Below, one piece after another: positions 39,612-48,666 of a stretch of 64,000 nucleotides of DNA. Source of the DNA: JAYPWI01 sp964629575 (lineage in GTDB: Bacteria > Actinomycetota > Acidimicrobiia > Acidimicrobiales > Poriferisodalaceae); contig CAZVUM010000018.1 in the NCBI GenBank assembly GCA_964629575.1, forward strand, positions 8,415 to 72,414, read 5' to 3'. Within the stretch, counting starts at the first letter, position 1. Each line of letters begins with the position of its first letter. The translations under genes and the position numbers were made by a program. The notes under the pieces are model-generated. The model was given only the letters and a program-made list of their open reading frames with translations. It ran no database searches and was not told where the DNA came from.

Positions 39612-41057
39612 ATGGATCGGCGCTATCGGGTCGTTACGCACGGCTGCCAGATGAACGAGCACGACTCGGAGCGCATCGCGGGTCTTCTCGAGACCGACGG
39701 CATGGTCGCGACCGACTCCTTCGACGAAGCGGACGTCATCGTTCTCAACACCTGCTGCATCCGTGAGAACGCCGACAACAAGCTCTACGGCCAGCTGGGC
39801 AACCTCAAGCGTTTGAAGGCGGAGCGTCCGGACCTGCAGATCGCGGTGGCGGGCTGCCTCGCCCAGAAGGACCGCGACCTGATCCAGGAGAAGGCGCCGC
39901 ACGTCGATGTCGTGTTCGGAACCCACAACGTCGGTCGGGCGACAGACCTACTCCGCGATGCCCGAATCAGTGGGCCCGTCACCGAGATCCTCGAGGAGTC
40001 GGAGGCGTTTCCTTCGGCGCTTCCGGTCAAGCGCGACGCTCACCATGCCGCGTGGGTGACGATCCAGATCGGCTGTGACAACAGCTGCGCATTCTGCATC
40101 GTTCCCTCCGTTCGTGGACGCGAGATCTCACGACCCTTCGGAGAGCTCGTCGACGAGGTGCGCGAGCTCGCGTCCCAGGGAATCACCGAGGTGACGCTCC
40201 TCGGTCAGAACGTCAACAGCTACGGGCGCGACCTCACGCTCTCCCTGCGTGGCAACCCCGATCACGCCGACGCCAGACAGCAAGCCGGCGACCGATGGGT
40301 CGACGGTCGGCCAACCGCACGCGCCCTCTTCGCCGACTTGCTCCGAGACGTCGGGGCGGTCGAGGGGATTCGCCGAGTGCGGTATACGAGCCCACACCCC
40401 AAGGACTTCCGCGACGACACGATCGCAGCGATGGCCGAAGTGCCGGCAGTGTGCGAGCACCTCCATCTCCCGTTGCAGTCTGGAAGCGACGAGATTCTCG
40501 CCGCGATGCATCGCGGCTACACGGCGGACCGATTCTTGAACAAGGTGCGCGACGCACGCGAGGCGATCGAAAGCCTGGCGCTCACCACCGACATCATCGT
40601 CGGGTTCCCCGGCGAGACCGAGGCCGACTTCGTGGCGACTCTCGAAGTGGCAGCGGAGGCGCGCTTCGACAGTGCCTTCACCTTTGTGTATTCGCCTCGC
40701 CCAGGCACCGAAGCGGCCGAGTTGGCGAACCGCTTCGTCGATCCGAAGGTCTCGGCCGAACGGATGGAGCGCCTCCGGACTGTGATCGAGCGATCGAGCC
40801 TGGCGGGCAACACCAGTCGTATCGGGCGCATCGAAGAGGTCGTGGTCGAAGGCCCGTCCAAGCGCAACGAGGCCATGCTCACCGGTCGGTCCCGGCACAA
40901 CCGGCTTGTGCACTTCGCCTCCCCTGATCCGATCCGAAGCGGTTCCTATGCGGAGGTCGTGGTGGTCGATGCCGGCCCATTCAGCATGACTGGGGAGTTG
41001 CGCGATGTGACGGCTGCGCCCACACATCGCACACGGATCCCCGTCATTGCCGGCTGA
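39612..41057 (+). CDS. miaB: tRNA-2-methylthio-N6-dimethylallyladenosine synthase MiaB
   Basis: A 481-residue radical-SAM methylthiotransferase adding the 2-methylthio group to i6A37 of tRNA. C12, C48 and C82 hold the auxiliary cluster, the C155-x3-C159-x2-C162 motif (GCDNSCAFC) the radical-SAM cluster, and a TRAM domain ends the protein. A loop of about 30 residues (LSLRGNPDHADARQQAGDRW) is typical of actinobacterial MiaB. The start is leaderless, TACGCT at 39599-39604, 7 nt before the ATG. miaA, which makes its substrate, lies two genes downstream. Confidence 0.95.
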   Translation: MDRRYRVVTHGCQMNEHDSERIAGLLETDGMVATDSFDEADVIVLNTCCIRENADNKLYGQLGNLKRLKAERPDLQIAVAGCLAQKDRDLIQEKAPHVDVVFGTHNVGRATDLLRDARISGPVTEILEESEAFPSALPVKRDAHHAAWVTIQIGCDNSCAFCIVPSVRGREISRPFGELVDEVRELASQGITEVTLLGQNVNSYGRDLTLSLRGNPDHADARQQAGDRWVDGRPTARALFADLLRDVGAVEGIRRVRYTSPHPKDFRDDTIAAMAEVPAVCEHLHLPLQSGSDEILAAMHRGYTADRFLNKVRDAREAIESLALTTDIIVGFPGETEADFVATLEVAAEARFDSAFTFVYSPRPGTEAAELANRFVDPKVSAERMERLRTVIERSSLAGNTSRIGRIEEVVVEGPSKRNEAMLTGRSRHNRLVHFASPDPIRSGSYAEVVVVDAGPFSMTGELRDVTAAPTHRTRIPVIAG

Positions 41058-41075
41058 TCTCATGGGCTTCACGAG

Positions 41076-41891
41076 ATGACGGCCGCGGACGTCGGGTTCG
41101 TCGCGGCGGTCGTCGCGATCGCGCTGGTCGGCAGCCGGGTGACCCGGATTGTGCTGCGGGCGCTGATCGGTTTTGTCGCTTCACGTGCGATCACCGGCGC
41201 CAACATGCGCTGGCGAACGCGGATCCCGAGGGTTCTCGCCGAGACCATTCCTGTCGCCGAGCTCCGCAGGAGGCAGCGGATCAATGCGCTGTCGTTGGTA
41301 CTCGCCCGAGTCGTTCGGATCGGCCTTCTCGTCGCGGCGGTGCTGCTGATCCTTCAGCGTTTCGAAGCCGACGTGGTCGTGGCGCTCGGCAGCGTCGGCT
41401 TCTTGATCGCTGCGGTCACGGTGGGTGCGCAGGATTCGATTCGCGACTACCTCTCGGGGATTCACGCCCTTCTGGAGGATCGGTACGGCGAGGGCGACGA
41501 GATTCGAGCGACCCTCGCGAGCGGTTCGCTCATCGAGGGGCGGGTCGAGTCCCTGGGAAGTTTCGCCACCCGCGTTGCGGGCCCTGCGGGGACCAGCCAC
41601 GTGCCCAATCGCCTGCTCACCGAGATCACCAACCTGTCGCAGCGTCCGGTGTTGGGCGAGCTCACGTTGCCCGGGGAGGTGTCGTCGCGTTCCGAGCGAG
41701 CGCAGATAGCGTCGGTGATCAGCAGTGCTGTTCGGGCCGTCCTCGACGATCCGAACGCTGGTGTCGTCGTGGACGGAATGGCGTCGCGCGACGACGTGAC
41801 GCTGGTGACCGTGCGCTTCGACCGGGAGCTGAGCGACGACGACGTCGCGGCCGTCGAGGCGGCCGCCTCGGCCAGGCTCTCGGGACGCTGA
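41076..41891 (+). CDS. Mechanosensitive ion channel (MscS) family protein
   Basis: A 271-residue membrane protein. Hydrophobic helices lie at about 6-36 and 80-120. The pore-lining/beta-domain junction GAQDSIRDYLSGIHALLEDRYGEGDEI is the MscS family signature, and the soluble C-terminal vestibule follows. It lies 18 nt after miaB and directly abuts miaA, so it is inside the housekeeping operon. A five-codon ATG frame (from 41062) ends across its start codon as ATGA and might couple translation. Confidence 0.85.
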   Translation: MTAADVGFVAAVVAIALVGSRVTRIVLRALIGFVASRAITGANMRWRTRIPRVLAETIPVAELRRRQRINALSLVLARVVRIGLLVAAVLLILQRFEADVVVALGSVGFLIAAVTVGAQDSIRDYLSGIHALLEDRYGEGDEIRATLASGSLIEGRVESLGSFATRVAGPAGTSHVPNRLLTEITNLSQRPVLGELTLPGEVSSRSERAQIASVISSAVRAVLDDPNAGVVVDGMASRDDVTLVTVRFDRELSDDDVAAVEAAASARLSGR

Positions 41892-42785
41892 GTGAACCGC
41901 CTGGCCATCGTGGGGCCCACCGCCTCCGGCAAGTCGGCGGTCGCCCTCGAAATCGCGCGTCGGGTGCGTGGGGAGATCCTCACCGTCGACTCGATGCAGG
42001 TCTATCGGGGAATGGACATCGGGACGGCGAAGCCGACCGCGGCCGAGCAGGCCGACGTGAGGCACCACCTGGTCGATCTCGTCGAGCCCGAGGCGCAGTA
42101 CACGCTCGTCGACTTCCAGGCAGCCTTCGATCTCGCGACCGCGGAGATCGAGCACAGGGGCGTCGCTGCGGTCGTCGCCGGCGGAACCGGTCTCTACCTG
42201 CGGGCAGCCATCGACCGGTTGACGCCTCCCGCTCGATACCCGGAGGTGATGGCTGAGCTGGAGCGTGAGCCCGACACCGAAGCGCTTCACACTCGCCTGG
42301 CCGAGCTCGATTCACTGGCTGCATCGCGCATGGAGCCGACCAATCGGCGGCGGGTCCTTCGAGCGCTGGAGGTCACGCTGGGTGCCGGTCAGCCTTTCTC
42401 CGACTTCGGACCGGGGCTCGAGGAGTACCCCGCGGTGCCCTATCGCATCATCGGGATCGAGATCGACAGACCGACGCTCGACCAACGCATCGAGGCCCGC
42501 TACGAGAAGCAGATGAGCGATGGGTTTCTGGCCGAGGTCGAGGCGCTCGCGGATCGCGATCTCAGCCGCACCGCATCGCAAGCCCTCGGATACAAAGAGC
42601 TGCTTCTCCATGTTCGGGGCGAGCTGGCCCTCGACGAAGCGCTGGAGCTCGCCAAGCAGCGCACACGAAGATTCGCTCGCCGCCAGCAGCGCTGGTTTCG
42701 GCGCGATCCACGGATCGAATGGCTCGACTTCGACGCGCCCGAACATCTCGCGGTGCGCGTGCTCGAGTCGCAAACCACGTCGTGA
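41892..42785 (+). CDS. miaA: tRNA dimethylallyltransferase MiaA
   Basis: A 297-residue enzyme that transfers dimethylallyl to A37 of tRNAs reading UNN codons. P-loop GPTASGKS (8-15), DSMQVYRGMDIGTAKPT, the GGTGLYLRA loop and EPTNRRRVLRALEV are diagnostic. The GTG follows the mscS stop with no gap. Its product is the substrate of MiaB in the same operon. Confidence 0.96.
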   Translation: MNRLAIVGPTASGKSAVALEIARRVRGEILTVDSMQVYRGMDIGTAKPTAAEQADVRHHLVDLVEPEAQYTLVDFQAAFDLATAEIEHRGVAAVVAGGTGLYLRAAIDRLTPPARYPEVMAELEREPDTEALHTRLAELDSLAASRMEPTNRRRVLRALEVTLGAGQPFSDFGPGLEEYPAVPYRIIGIEIDRPTLDQRIEARYEKQMSDGFLAEVEALADRDLSRTASQALGYKELLLHVRGELALDEALELAKQRTRRFARRQQRWFRRDPRIEWLDFDAPEHLAVRVLESQTTS

Positions 42786-42817
42786 TTCGGCCCACCCTCT
42801 GTGACAATGGAGGCCAG

Positions 42818-43615
42818 ATGCATCTGACGAAGCACCACGGCCTCGGGAACGACTTCCTGATCGCGCTGCTCGACACAGCGCCGGACGACCTACCCGACCT
42901 CGCGCGCTCGGTGTGCCACCGTTCTCGCGGCGTCGGAGCCGACGGCCTGATCGTCGGGCTACCCGACGACGACCCGGATGTCGACGTGGTGATGGTGCTC
43001 TACAACTCCGACGGCTCCCGCGCCGAGATGAGCGGCAACGGCATCCGTTGCCTCGCTCACGCGGTCGCCCGAGCCCGTGGCCTCGACGGCTGCTCACTTC
43101 GGATTCGCACCGACGGTGGCTTCCGACACGTCGAGGTCGAGGGCGGCGGCGCGGTGGTGGCAGCCTCGGTCGACATGGGCCCGGTTGGTGGCGGACCGGG
43201 AGTGCCGGCAGAGCTTGCGGCGAAGATCGGCGAGACCCGGTTCGCGACGGCCGACGTCGGCAACCCTCACCTGGTCGTGCGAGTCGACACGCCACATGAC
43301 GTGGATGTGGCGGCGGTCGGTTCGGATTACGAGAGCCACTACCCCGAGGGGATGAACGTCGAGTTCGTGGCGCCGACTCCCGGCGAGAGCGACGCTCTCG
43401 ATTTCGTCGTGTGGGAACGCGGCGCCGGCGTGACCGAAGCATGCGGCACCGGAGCTGTCGCCGCGGCGACCCGGGCCGTCGAGTGGGGGCTGGCCTCGGC
43501 GGAGGTCACCGTGCACATGCCTGGCGGCGATGTCACCGTCGAGGTCGGGGAGCGGGCCAGGTTGATCGGTCCCTCCGTGTTCGTCGCGGCGGTCGACTGG
43601 CCCGACGGTCCATGA
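42818..43615 (+). CDS. dapF: Diaminopimelate epimerase
   Basis: A 265-residue cofactor-independent racemase converting LL- to meso-diaminopimelate. The two catalytic cysteines are C78 in GNGIRC and C209 in EACGTGA. HGLGNDFLI and GADGLIVG are further landmarks. GGAGG precedes the ATG. It follows miaA and overlaps hflX (ATGA). With dapC and dapE nearby it completes three steps of the succinylase lysine pathway. Confidence 0.96.
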   Translation: MHLTKHHGLGNDFLIALLDTAPDDLPDLARSVCHRSRGVGADGLIVGLPDDDPDVDVVMVLYNSDGSRAEMSGNGIRCLAHAVARARGLDGCSLRIRTDGGFRHVEVEGGGAVVAASVDMGPVGGGPGVPAELAAKIGETRFATADVGNPHLVVRVDTPHDVDVAAVGSDYESHYPEGMNVEFVAPTPGESDALDFVVWERGAGVTEACGTGAVAAATRAVEWGLASAEVTVHMPGGDVTVEVGERARLIGPSVFVAAVDWPDGP

Positions 43616-44979
43616 GTGATCGGTTCGACGGCGAGCTCGTCGATGAGGAAGAAACGCACCGCGGCGCGTTCGGTGACTTCGGCGGTGAGTCCGCTGGGCT
43701 CATCGATCGGGCATTCCGCGAGCAGATCGTCCTCGTCGGTGTCCAGTTCCCCGGTTCGTCGTCGGATGATGTCGACGCCAACCTCGACGAGCTCGCTCGG
43801 CTCGTCGACACTGCAGGCGCGGATCCGGTCGATCGTGTTGTGCAAAAGCGCGACGCTCCCGACCCAGCGACCTACGTCGGCAAGGGAAAGGCGGGAGAGA
43901 TCTATGACGCGTCAATCGACCACGACGCCGACACGGTGGTCTTCGACGACGAGCTGAGCCCGGCGCAGCAGTTCAACCTCGAAAAGATCCTGAAGCGCTC
44001 CGCCTTGGACCGCACCGCGGTGATCCTCGACATCTTCGCCCAGAACGCGACGACCCTCGAGGGCAAGGCGCAGGTCGAGCTCGCCCAGCTTCGCTACCGC
44101 CTGCCGCGCCTTCGTGGGCGGGGCAACCAGCTCAGCCAGCAGGGCGGCGGCATCGGAACACGCGGCCCCGGCGAGACCCAGCTCGAGGTCGATCGGCGTC
44201 GGATCCAGCGCCGCCTGGCAAAGCTCGAGAAGGACCTGACGGGCCTGCGGCGGACGCGAAAGAACCAGCGAAAGTCGCGCCGGCGGTCGCGCTTCCACAC
44301 CGTCGCCATCGTCGGATACACGAACGCGGGGAAGTCGACGCTTCTCAACCGCCTCACAGGTGCAGGAGTCCTCGTCGAGGATCGCCTCTTCGCCACGCTG
44401 GACGCGACCACCCGACGGCTCCAGCTCCCTGGGGGCGAAACTGTGCTCGTCACCGACACCGTCGGCTTCATTCAGAAGCTCCCCACGTCGCTGGTCGAGG
44501 CCTTCAAGTCCACGCTCGAAGAGGTGGCCGAGGCCGACCTGCTCGTGCATCTGGTCGACGGCTCCAGCGTGGACCCCGATCTGCACATCGGTGCCGTTCG
44601 GGGTGTGCTGCGGGAGATCGGGGCCGGCGATGTCCCCGAGCTGGTCGTGTTCAACAAGGCAGACCAGGTGGGGGACGACGGCGTCGAGTACATGCTGCGG
44701 CGTTACGAAGGCTCGATGCTCGTGAGCGCGCACACCGGCGAGGGTCTCGAGGAGATGCTGACGGCGATCGGCGATCGGCTCCGGACCCTCACCGAGATCA
44801 CCGAGCTCCACATCCCCTATGCCCGTGGCGACATTCTGGCTGCGGTTCATCGCGAGGGTGAGGTGCTCGTCGAGCAGCACGGCGCCGAAGGCACCACTGT
44901 GAGGGCGCGAATGGACGATGTCGGGCGCAACCTGCTCGCCGAGTTCGTCGTCGAGCCGGTGGTGAGCGAGGATTCCTGA
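43612..44979 (+). CDS. hflX: GTPase HflX
   Basis: A 455-residue ribosome-associated GTPase that splits stalled 70S ribosomes. The N-terminal HflX domain (VGKGKAGEI, QFNLEKILK, QVELAQLRYRLPRLRG, GETQLEVDRR) is followed by the G domain with GYTNAGKST, DTVGFI and NKAD motifs. A basic coiled linker (LRRTRKNQRKSRRRSR) joins them. Its ATG overlaps the dapF stop. dapC starts one nucleotide after its stop. Confidence 0.96.
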   Translation: MSDRFDGELVDEEETHRGAFGDFGGESAGLIDRAFREQIVLVGVQFPGSSSDDVDANLDELARLVDTAGADPVDRVVQKRDAPDPATYVGKGKAGEIYDASIDHDADTVVFDDELSPAQQFNLEKILKRSALDRTAVILDIFAQNATTLEGKAQVELAQLRYRLPRLRGRGNQLSQQGGGIGTRGPGETQLEVDRRRIQRRLAKLEKDLTGLRRTRKNQRKSRRRSRFHTVAIVGYTNAGKSTLLNRLTGAGVLVEDRLFATLDATTRRLQLPGGETVLVTDTVGFIQKLPTSLVEAFKSTLEEVAEADLLVHLVDGSSVDPDLHIGAVRGVLREIGAGDVPELVVFNKADQVGDDGVEYMLRRYEGSMLVSAHTGEGLEEMLTAIGDRLRTLTEITELHIPYARGDILAAVHREGEVLVEQHGAEGTTVRARMDDVGRNLLAEFVVEPVVSEDS

Positions 44980-44980
44980 C

Positions 44981-46105
44981 GTGGCAACTCCTCCCGGCGG
45001 ATACGTCCCGCCGCCGTACCCCTACGACCGGCTCGACGAGCTGAAGCCGCTCGCCGACCATTTCGAGGAGGGGCTCGTCGACTTCTCGATCGGGACGCCG
45101 ATGGACCCTCCGGCTCCCGCTGTCGTGGAGGCCTTGTCGAGCTCCGACCTCGAGCGCGGCTACCCACCGTCGATCGGAACACCTGACCTGCGAGAGGCAA
45201 TTTCCGCCTGGATGTCATCGCAGCTCGGAGTCGACGCGGATCCGGCGACGGAGATCGCCGCAGCGATAGGCACCAAGGAGTTCGTCGCTGGGCTACCCCA
45301 CTGGTTGAAGCTGCGCGATCCGAGCCGGGACACGGTTCTCTATCCCGAGATCAGCTATCCCAGCTACGAGATGGGCGCTGTGTTCGCCGGCTGTCGGGCG
45401 GTGCCCGTTCCCGTCGACGAGTCGTGGTCGATCCAGCTCGATGCGATCGCGCCAGAGGATGCGGCGCGGGCCCTCGTGCTCTGGGTCAACACTCCGGGCA
45501 ACCCCGCCGGTGGTCTCGACGACCTCGGAGCCGCCGCGGCGTGGGGACGAGCCAACGACGTCCCGGTGTTCAGCGACGAGTGCTACGTCGAGTTCACCTG
45601 GGACGGTCGGCCTCGATCCATCCTCGAGCACGGAGCAAGCGGCGTCGTTGCGGTGCATTCGCTGTCGAAGCGATCGAACCTGGCGGGTGTGCGCGTCGGC
45701 TTCTACGCCGGCGACGCCGAGCTGGTTCACTTCCTTCGCGAGGTGCGCAAGCACGCGGGCTTCATGGTCCCCGGGCCGGCACAGGCCGCTGGGATCGCAG
45801 CTCTGGGCGATCAGTCCCACGTCGAGGAGCAGCGCGACCGGTATTGGAACCGGCTCGAACGAATGGCCGCGGTGGTCCGGACCCTCGGTGTGGAGGTCGA
45901 GCTTCCGCGGGGAGGCTTCTACCTCTGGGTGCCCGCGCCAAACGGCGATGCCTGGGCTTTCACCCGCAGGCTCATCTCCGAAGCGGGAGCCCTCGTGAGC
46001 CCAGGGGAGTTCTACGGCCGGGCCGGCGTGGGCCACGTCCGCATTGCGGTCGTGCAACCAGACGACCAGATCGCCCTCGTCGAACAACGCCTCGGCCTGG
46101 CCTGA
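44981..46105 (+). CDS. dapC: Succinyldiaminopimelate aminotransferase (DapC-type)
   Basis: A 374-residue class I/II aminotransferase. PLP lysine K230 in SLSKRSNLAGVRVG. The N-terminal YVPPPYPYDRLDELKPLA and WVNTPGNPAGG match actinobacterial DapC. The gene context (dapF two genes before, dapE 2.5 kb after) strongly supports N-succinyl-LL-2,6-diaminoheptanedioate transamination. GTG start directly after hflX. It is the last gene of the rightward operon and converges with the first propeller protein. Confidence 0.92.
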   Translation: MATPPGGYVPPPYPYDRLDELKPLADHFEEGLVDFSIGTPMDPPAPAVVEALSSSDLERGYPPSIGTPDLREAISAWMSSQLGVDADPATEIAAAIGTKEFVAGLPHWLKLRDPSRDTVLYPEISYPSYEMGAVFAGCRAVPVPVDESWSIQLDAIAPEDAARALVLWVNTPGNPAGGLDDLGAAAAWGRANDVPVFSDECYVEFTWDGRPRSILEHGASGVVAVHSLSKRSNLAGVRVGFYAGDAELVHFLREVRKHAGFMVPGPAQAAGIAALGDQSHVEEQRDRYWNRLERMAAVVRTLGVEVELPRGGFYLWVPAPNGDAWAFTRRLISEAGALVSPGEFYGRAGVGHVRIAVVQPDDQIALVEQRLGLA

Positions 46106-46106
46106 C

Positions 46107-47375
46107 CTACTCGGCCGGTGGCGGCGGGAGAAACCCGAGAGCGACTCCGTTCGGCCGATTCAGCTCACCGGGCGCAGGGAGCACGACGACGGCACCGCTC
46201 GACGGGTCGAGGAGGTGAACGGAGCCACGGATCCATCGCGCAACCCAACGTGAGTCGAGACTCCACGCGGGTCGCGCTTCGACAAATTGCAGGGTGTGCC
46301 CGGTCCCCCCAGACCTGGTGCTGAAGACCTCGCCGTCGCCGGAGGTCGGTATCCACCATTCGAGATCAGGTGAGAAGCCGCGGTCGAAAGTAACGAAGCG
46401 AGGCCCGAAGTCACCGGTCACCGGTCCCAGCGATTCGAAGGTGGCTACGTCGAGCCATTCACCTCCGCAGCTGTCCAGCGTTGCTCCGCACATCACGCGG
46501 ATCATCCGATCGGCGTTTCCGGCAACGACGAAGCCATCGGCTCGACGAGTCGCAGGGGAGGACGAGAGGTCGTAGATCCCACCCCCGGTGTGGCTGGAGT
46601 ACGGGACCCCGCCCGCCACGACGAGGCCGAGCGAGATCCCGCCGAATCCGGCGCTCTCGATGACGGACCGAACTTCGAAGCGACCGCTGTCGTCGAGTGC
46701 GACGAGCTCGATCGACAGCCCAGGCTCCTCGACGGGGATCAGCCCCCACACCGACGTCTCATCTGCGGCCAGGCGGCCCGAGCCCGCATCCGAGAGCTCG
46801 AACTCATCGAGGACGTCCCCGGAGTGGTCGTAGGAGAGGATCCGCCCATGGCCGGACACGACGAACCCCGTCGGGGCCGGCAGGATCTGGCGTCCCCAGA
46901 CCCCTCCGGCGTACGGCGCGCCCGGGTCGAGCTCGGACCACACCCCCGTCTGGAGGTCGAGCGCATAGAGCCGCGAGTCGCTCGCAGCGAGCAACCTCCC
47001 GGTGAGGCCCAAGGCGGCGACATCGACCGGTTCCGATGAGATGTCGGCTGAGGTCGTGGTCGGCAGCGTCGTCGGCGGGGGACCGGCAACGGTCGTGGTC
47101 GCCCCGATGGCGTCGTCGAGCTCTTCGAGAACTGGCCCTGTGGTCGGCGTCGCGTCTCGGCCGTCTGTAGCAGGGGGCTCCGCGAACGGCTGTGGTTCGG
47201 TTGCGGATCGAGTCGCGACTGAGGCAACTCCGACGACCGCGAGGACCAGCGCGGCGCTCCACAGCGGCCACCAAGACCGAGCGCGTTCTCCGACGACGCC
47301 GATCTCGGCCGAGTCGGTCAGTTCGCCGGGCAGCTCGACCTCTGGTTCGTCGCTGCGACCGCGCCACCTGAACAT
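46107..47375 (-). CDS. Membrane-anchored beta-propeller-like protein (paralogue 1)
   Basis: A 422-residue protein. A cytoplasmic N-terminus ends in ERARSWWPLWSAALVLAVVG, which begins one transmembrane helix (about 34-54). A Pro/Thr-rich linker (to about 112) and an extracytoplasmic propeller-like domain follow, with C-terminal WSLDSRWVARWIRG. It is adjacent and similar to the next protein (shared ARSWWPLW motif and final layout), so a tandem duplication. Leaderless start, TAGCGT (complement 47383..47388). Unknown function. Confidence 0.7.
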   Translation of the reverse strand: MFRWRGRSDEPEVELPGELTDSAEIGVVGERARSWWPLWSAALVLAVVGVASVATRSATEPQPFAEPPATDGRDATPTTGPVLEELDDAIGATTTVAGPPPTTLPTTTSADISSEPVDVAALGLTGRLLAASDSRLYALDLQTGVWSELDPGAPYAGGVWGRQILPAPTGFVVSGHGRILSYDHSGDVLDEFELSDAGSGRLAADETSVWGLIPVEEPGLSIELVALDDSGRFEVRSVIESAGFGGISLGLVVAGGVPYSSHTGGGIYDLSSSPATRRADGFVVAGNADRMIRVMCGATLDSCGGEWLDVATFESLGPVTGDFGPRFVTFDRGFSPDLEWWIPTSGDGEVFSTRSGGTGHTLQFVEARPAWSLDSRWVARWIRGSVHLLDPSSGAVVVLPAPGELNRPNGVALGFLPPPPAE

Positions 47376-47402
47376 GTTGCGGACGCTACCCGGCCCTCTG
47401 AG

Positions 47403-48599
47403 TCATGGGAGGAAGCCGAACGTCGCCGAGAACGGCGTCGACAGTTCGTCGGGGAGGGCGATGACCGACACCTCTCCTGTCGTCACCTCGATCAGTTCAA
47501 GATTGCGGCCATGCCAGCGCGCGATCCAGTTGGAGTCCCAGCTCCACGCCAAGGGAGTGTCGCTGTGGCCGGGGACGACGATTCCTGTGCCGCCGACGTC
47601 CGCGGCCCAGATCTCGCCGCCGCCCCAGGGGTTGAGCCAGCGAGTGAGGTCTGGCGACCAGCCACGCACCGCAAAGGGCTGAACCTCGGGCGTGCCGCCA
47701 GGGGGAACCGCGATCGGGGTCAGCTGCTCTGGTTCGAGCCACAGGGGTCCGCAGTCGTCGAGCGTCTGCGGGCAATCGATGCTGATGGCCCGATCGACCG
47801 CCCCGGCGAGGATGTAGCCGTCGCCGATTCGGGTCGTGGTTCCGTCGCCGATCTCGAAGATGCCACCGGAGAACGGGCTGGTGAGAGCGCGGCCCCCCGC
47901 GAAGACAACGTGCGCGCCCCACGGGCTCGCCGCGTCCGACGACAGCTCAGCCGCGAGGGTGAACTGGCCCGACTCGTCGAGGAGGTGGAAGCTGAAGCCG
48001 CCCTCGTGCGGCTCGGCCGCAGCGACGATCACCACGTCCTGGGAGTCGCCTGCAGCCCACCCCGCGTTGACGAAACCATCGATGTGATCCAACACGTCGC
48101 CATCGTGAGAAAAGCTGGTCGCTCCGCTTTCACCGGCTGTGACGAACCCTGTGTGGCTCGCAAGGATCGTGCGACTCCACGCTTCGCCACCGTTGTGTAG
48201 TCCGCCGGTTCGTCGCCACGTTCCGTCGCCGAAGTCGAGGCGGTAGATCTCACTGCCGAACCACCCGAGGAGCGACCCTTCGATGCCGAGCGTCGCAGCG
48301 TTGGTGTAGTCGACCACCTGCTCGCGCTGTCGTCGGGGTGGGCGGGTCGTGGGGGCCGGGGTTGTGGTCGTCGTGGTTGGCGAGGTCGCCGGGGGCTCGA
48401 TTGCGACCGGCGTCTTCGTCGTGGGCTCGCCCGAGGTGGTCCAGCTTCCGACCAGAGCAGCGCCCCCGATCACCAGGACACCGATCCACAACGGCCACCA
48501 GCTGCGAGCGCGTTCGATGGGTTGGGCCGGGTCGACCATGTCCTGGTCGCCGTCGTCGAGAATCTCGATCTTCGGCGTGCTCCCGCGCGACGCGGCCAT
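47403..48599 (-). CDS. Membrane-anchored beta-propeller-like protein (paralogue 2)
   Basis: A 398-residue paralogue of the neighbouring gene. ERARSWWPLWIGVLVIGGAA starts the transmembrane helix (about 30-51), then a PTTTTTTPAPTTRPP linker and a beta-rich domain ending WSWDSNWIARWHGRN. The ATG at 48599 is preceded by TAGCGT (complement 48607..48612) with a 7-nt spacer, ruling out the longer upstream reading. Divergent from dapE, which also has a leaderless promoter in the 67-nt gap. Confidence 0.7.
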   Translation of the reverse strand: MAASRGSTPKIEILDDGDQDMVDPAQPIERARSWWPLWIGVLVIGGAALVGSWTTSGEPTTKTPVAIEPPATSPTTTTTTPAPTTRPPRRQREQVVDYTNAATLGIEGSLLGWFGSEIYRLDFGDGTWRRTGGLHNGGEAWSRTILASHTGFVTAGESGATSFSHDGDVLDHIDGFVNAGWAAGDSQDVVIVAAAEPHEGGFSFHLLDESGQFTLAAELSSDAASPWGAHVVFAGGRALTSPFSGGIFEIGDGTTTRIGDGYILAGAVDRAISIDCPQTLDDCGPLWLEPEQLTPIAVPPGGTPEVQPFAVRGWSPDLTRWLNPWGGGEIWAADVGGTGIVVPGHSDTPLAWSWDSNWIARWHGRNLELIEVTTGEVSVIALPDELSTPFSATFGFLP

Positions 48600-48606
48600 G
48601 CGGGGG

Positions 48607-48659
48607 ACGCTAATCGGCTCGCCATGAGCTGCAACCGCGGCACGGCGATTCCCTAGTCT
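48607..48659. promoter_or_regulatory. Divergent leaderless promoters (propeller gene / dapE)
   Basis: TAGCGT (complement 48607..48612) ends 7 nt before the propeller ATG and TAGTCT (48654-48659) ends 7 nt before the dapE GTG. Neither gene has a Shine-Dalgarno. Confidence 0.6.
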
Positions 48660-48666
48660 CGTTCGG

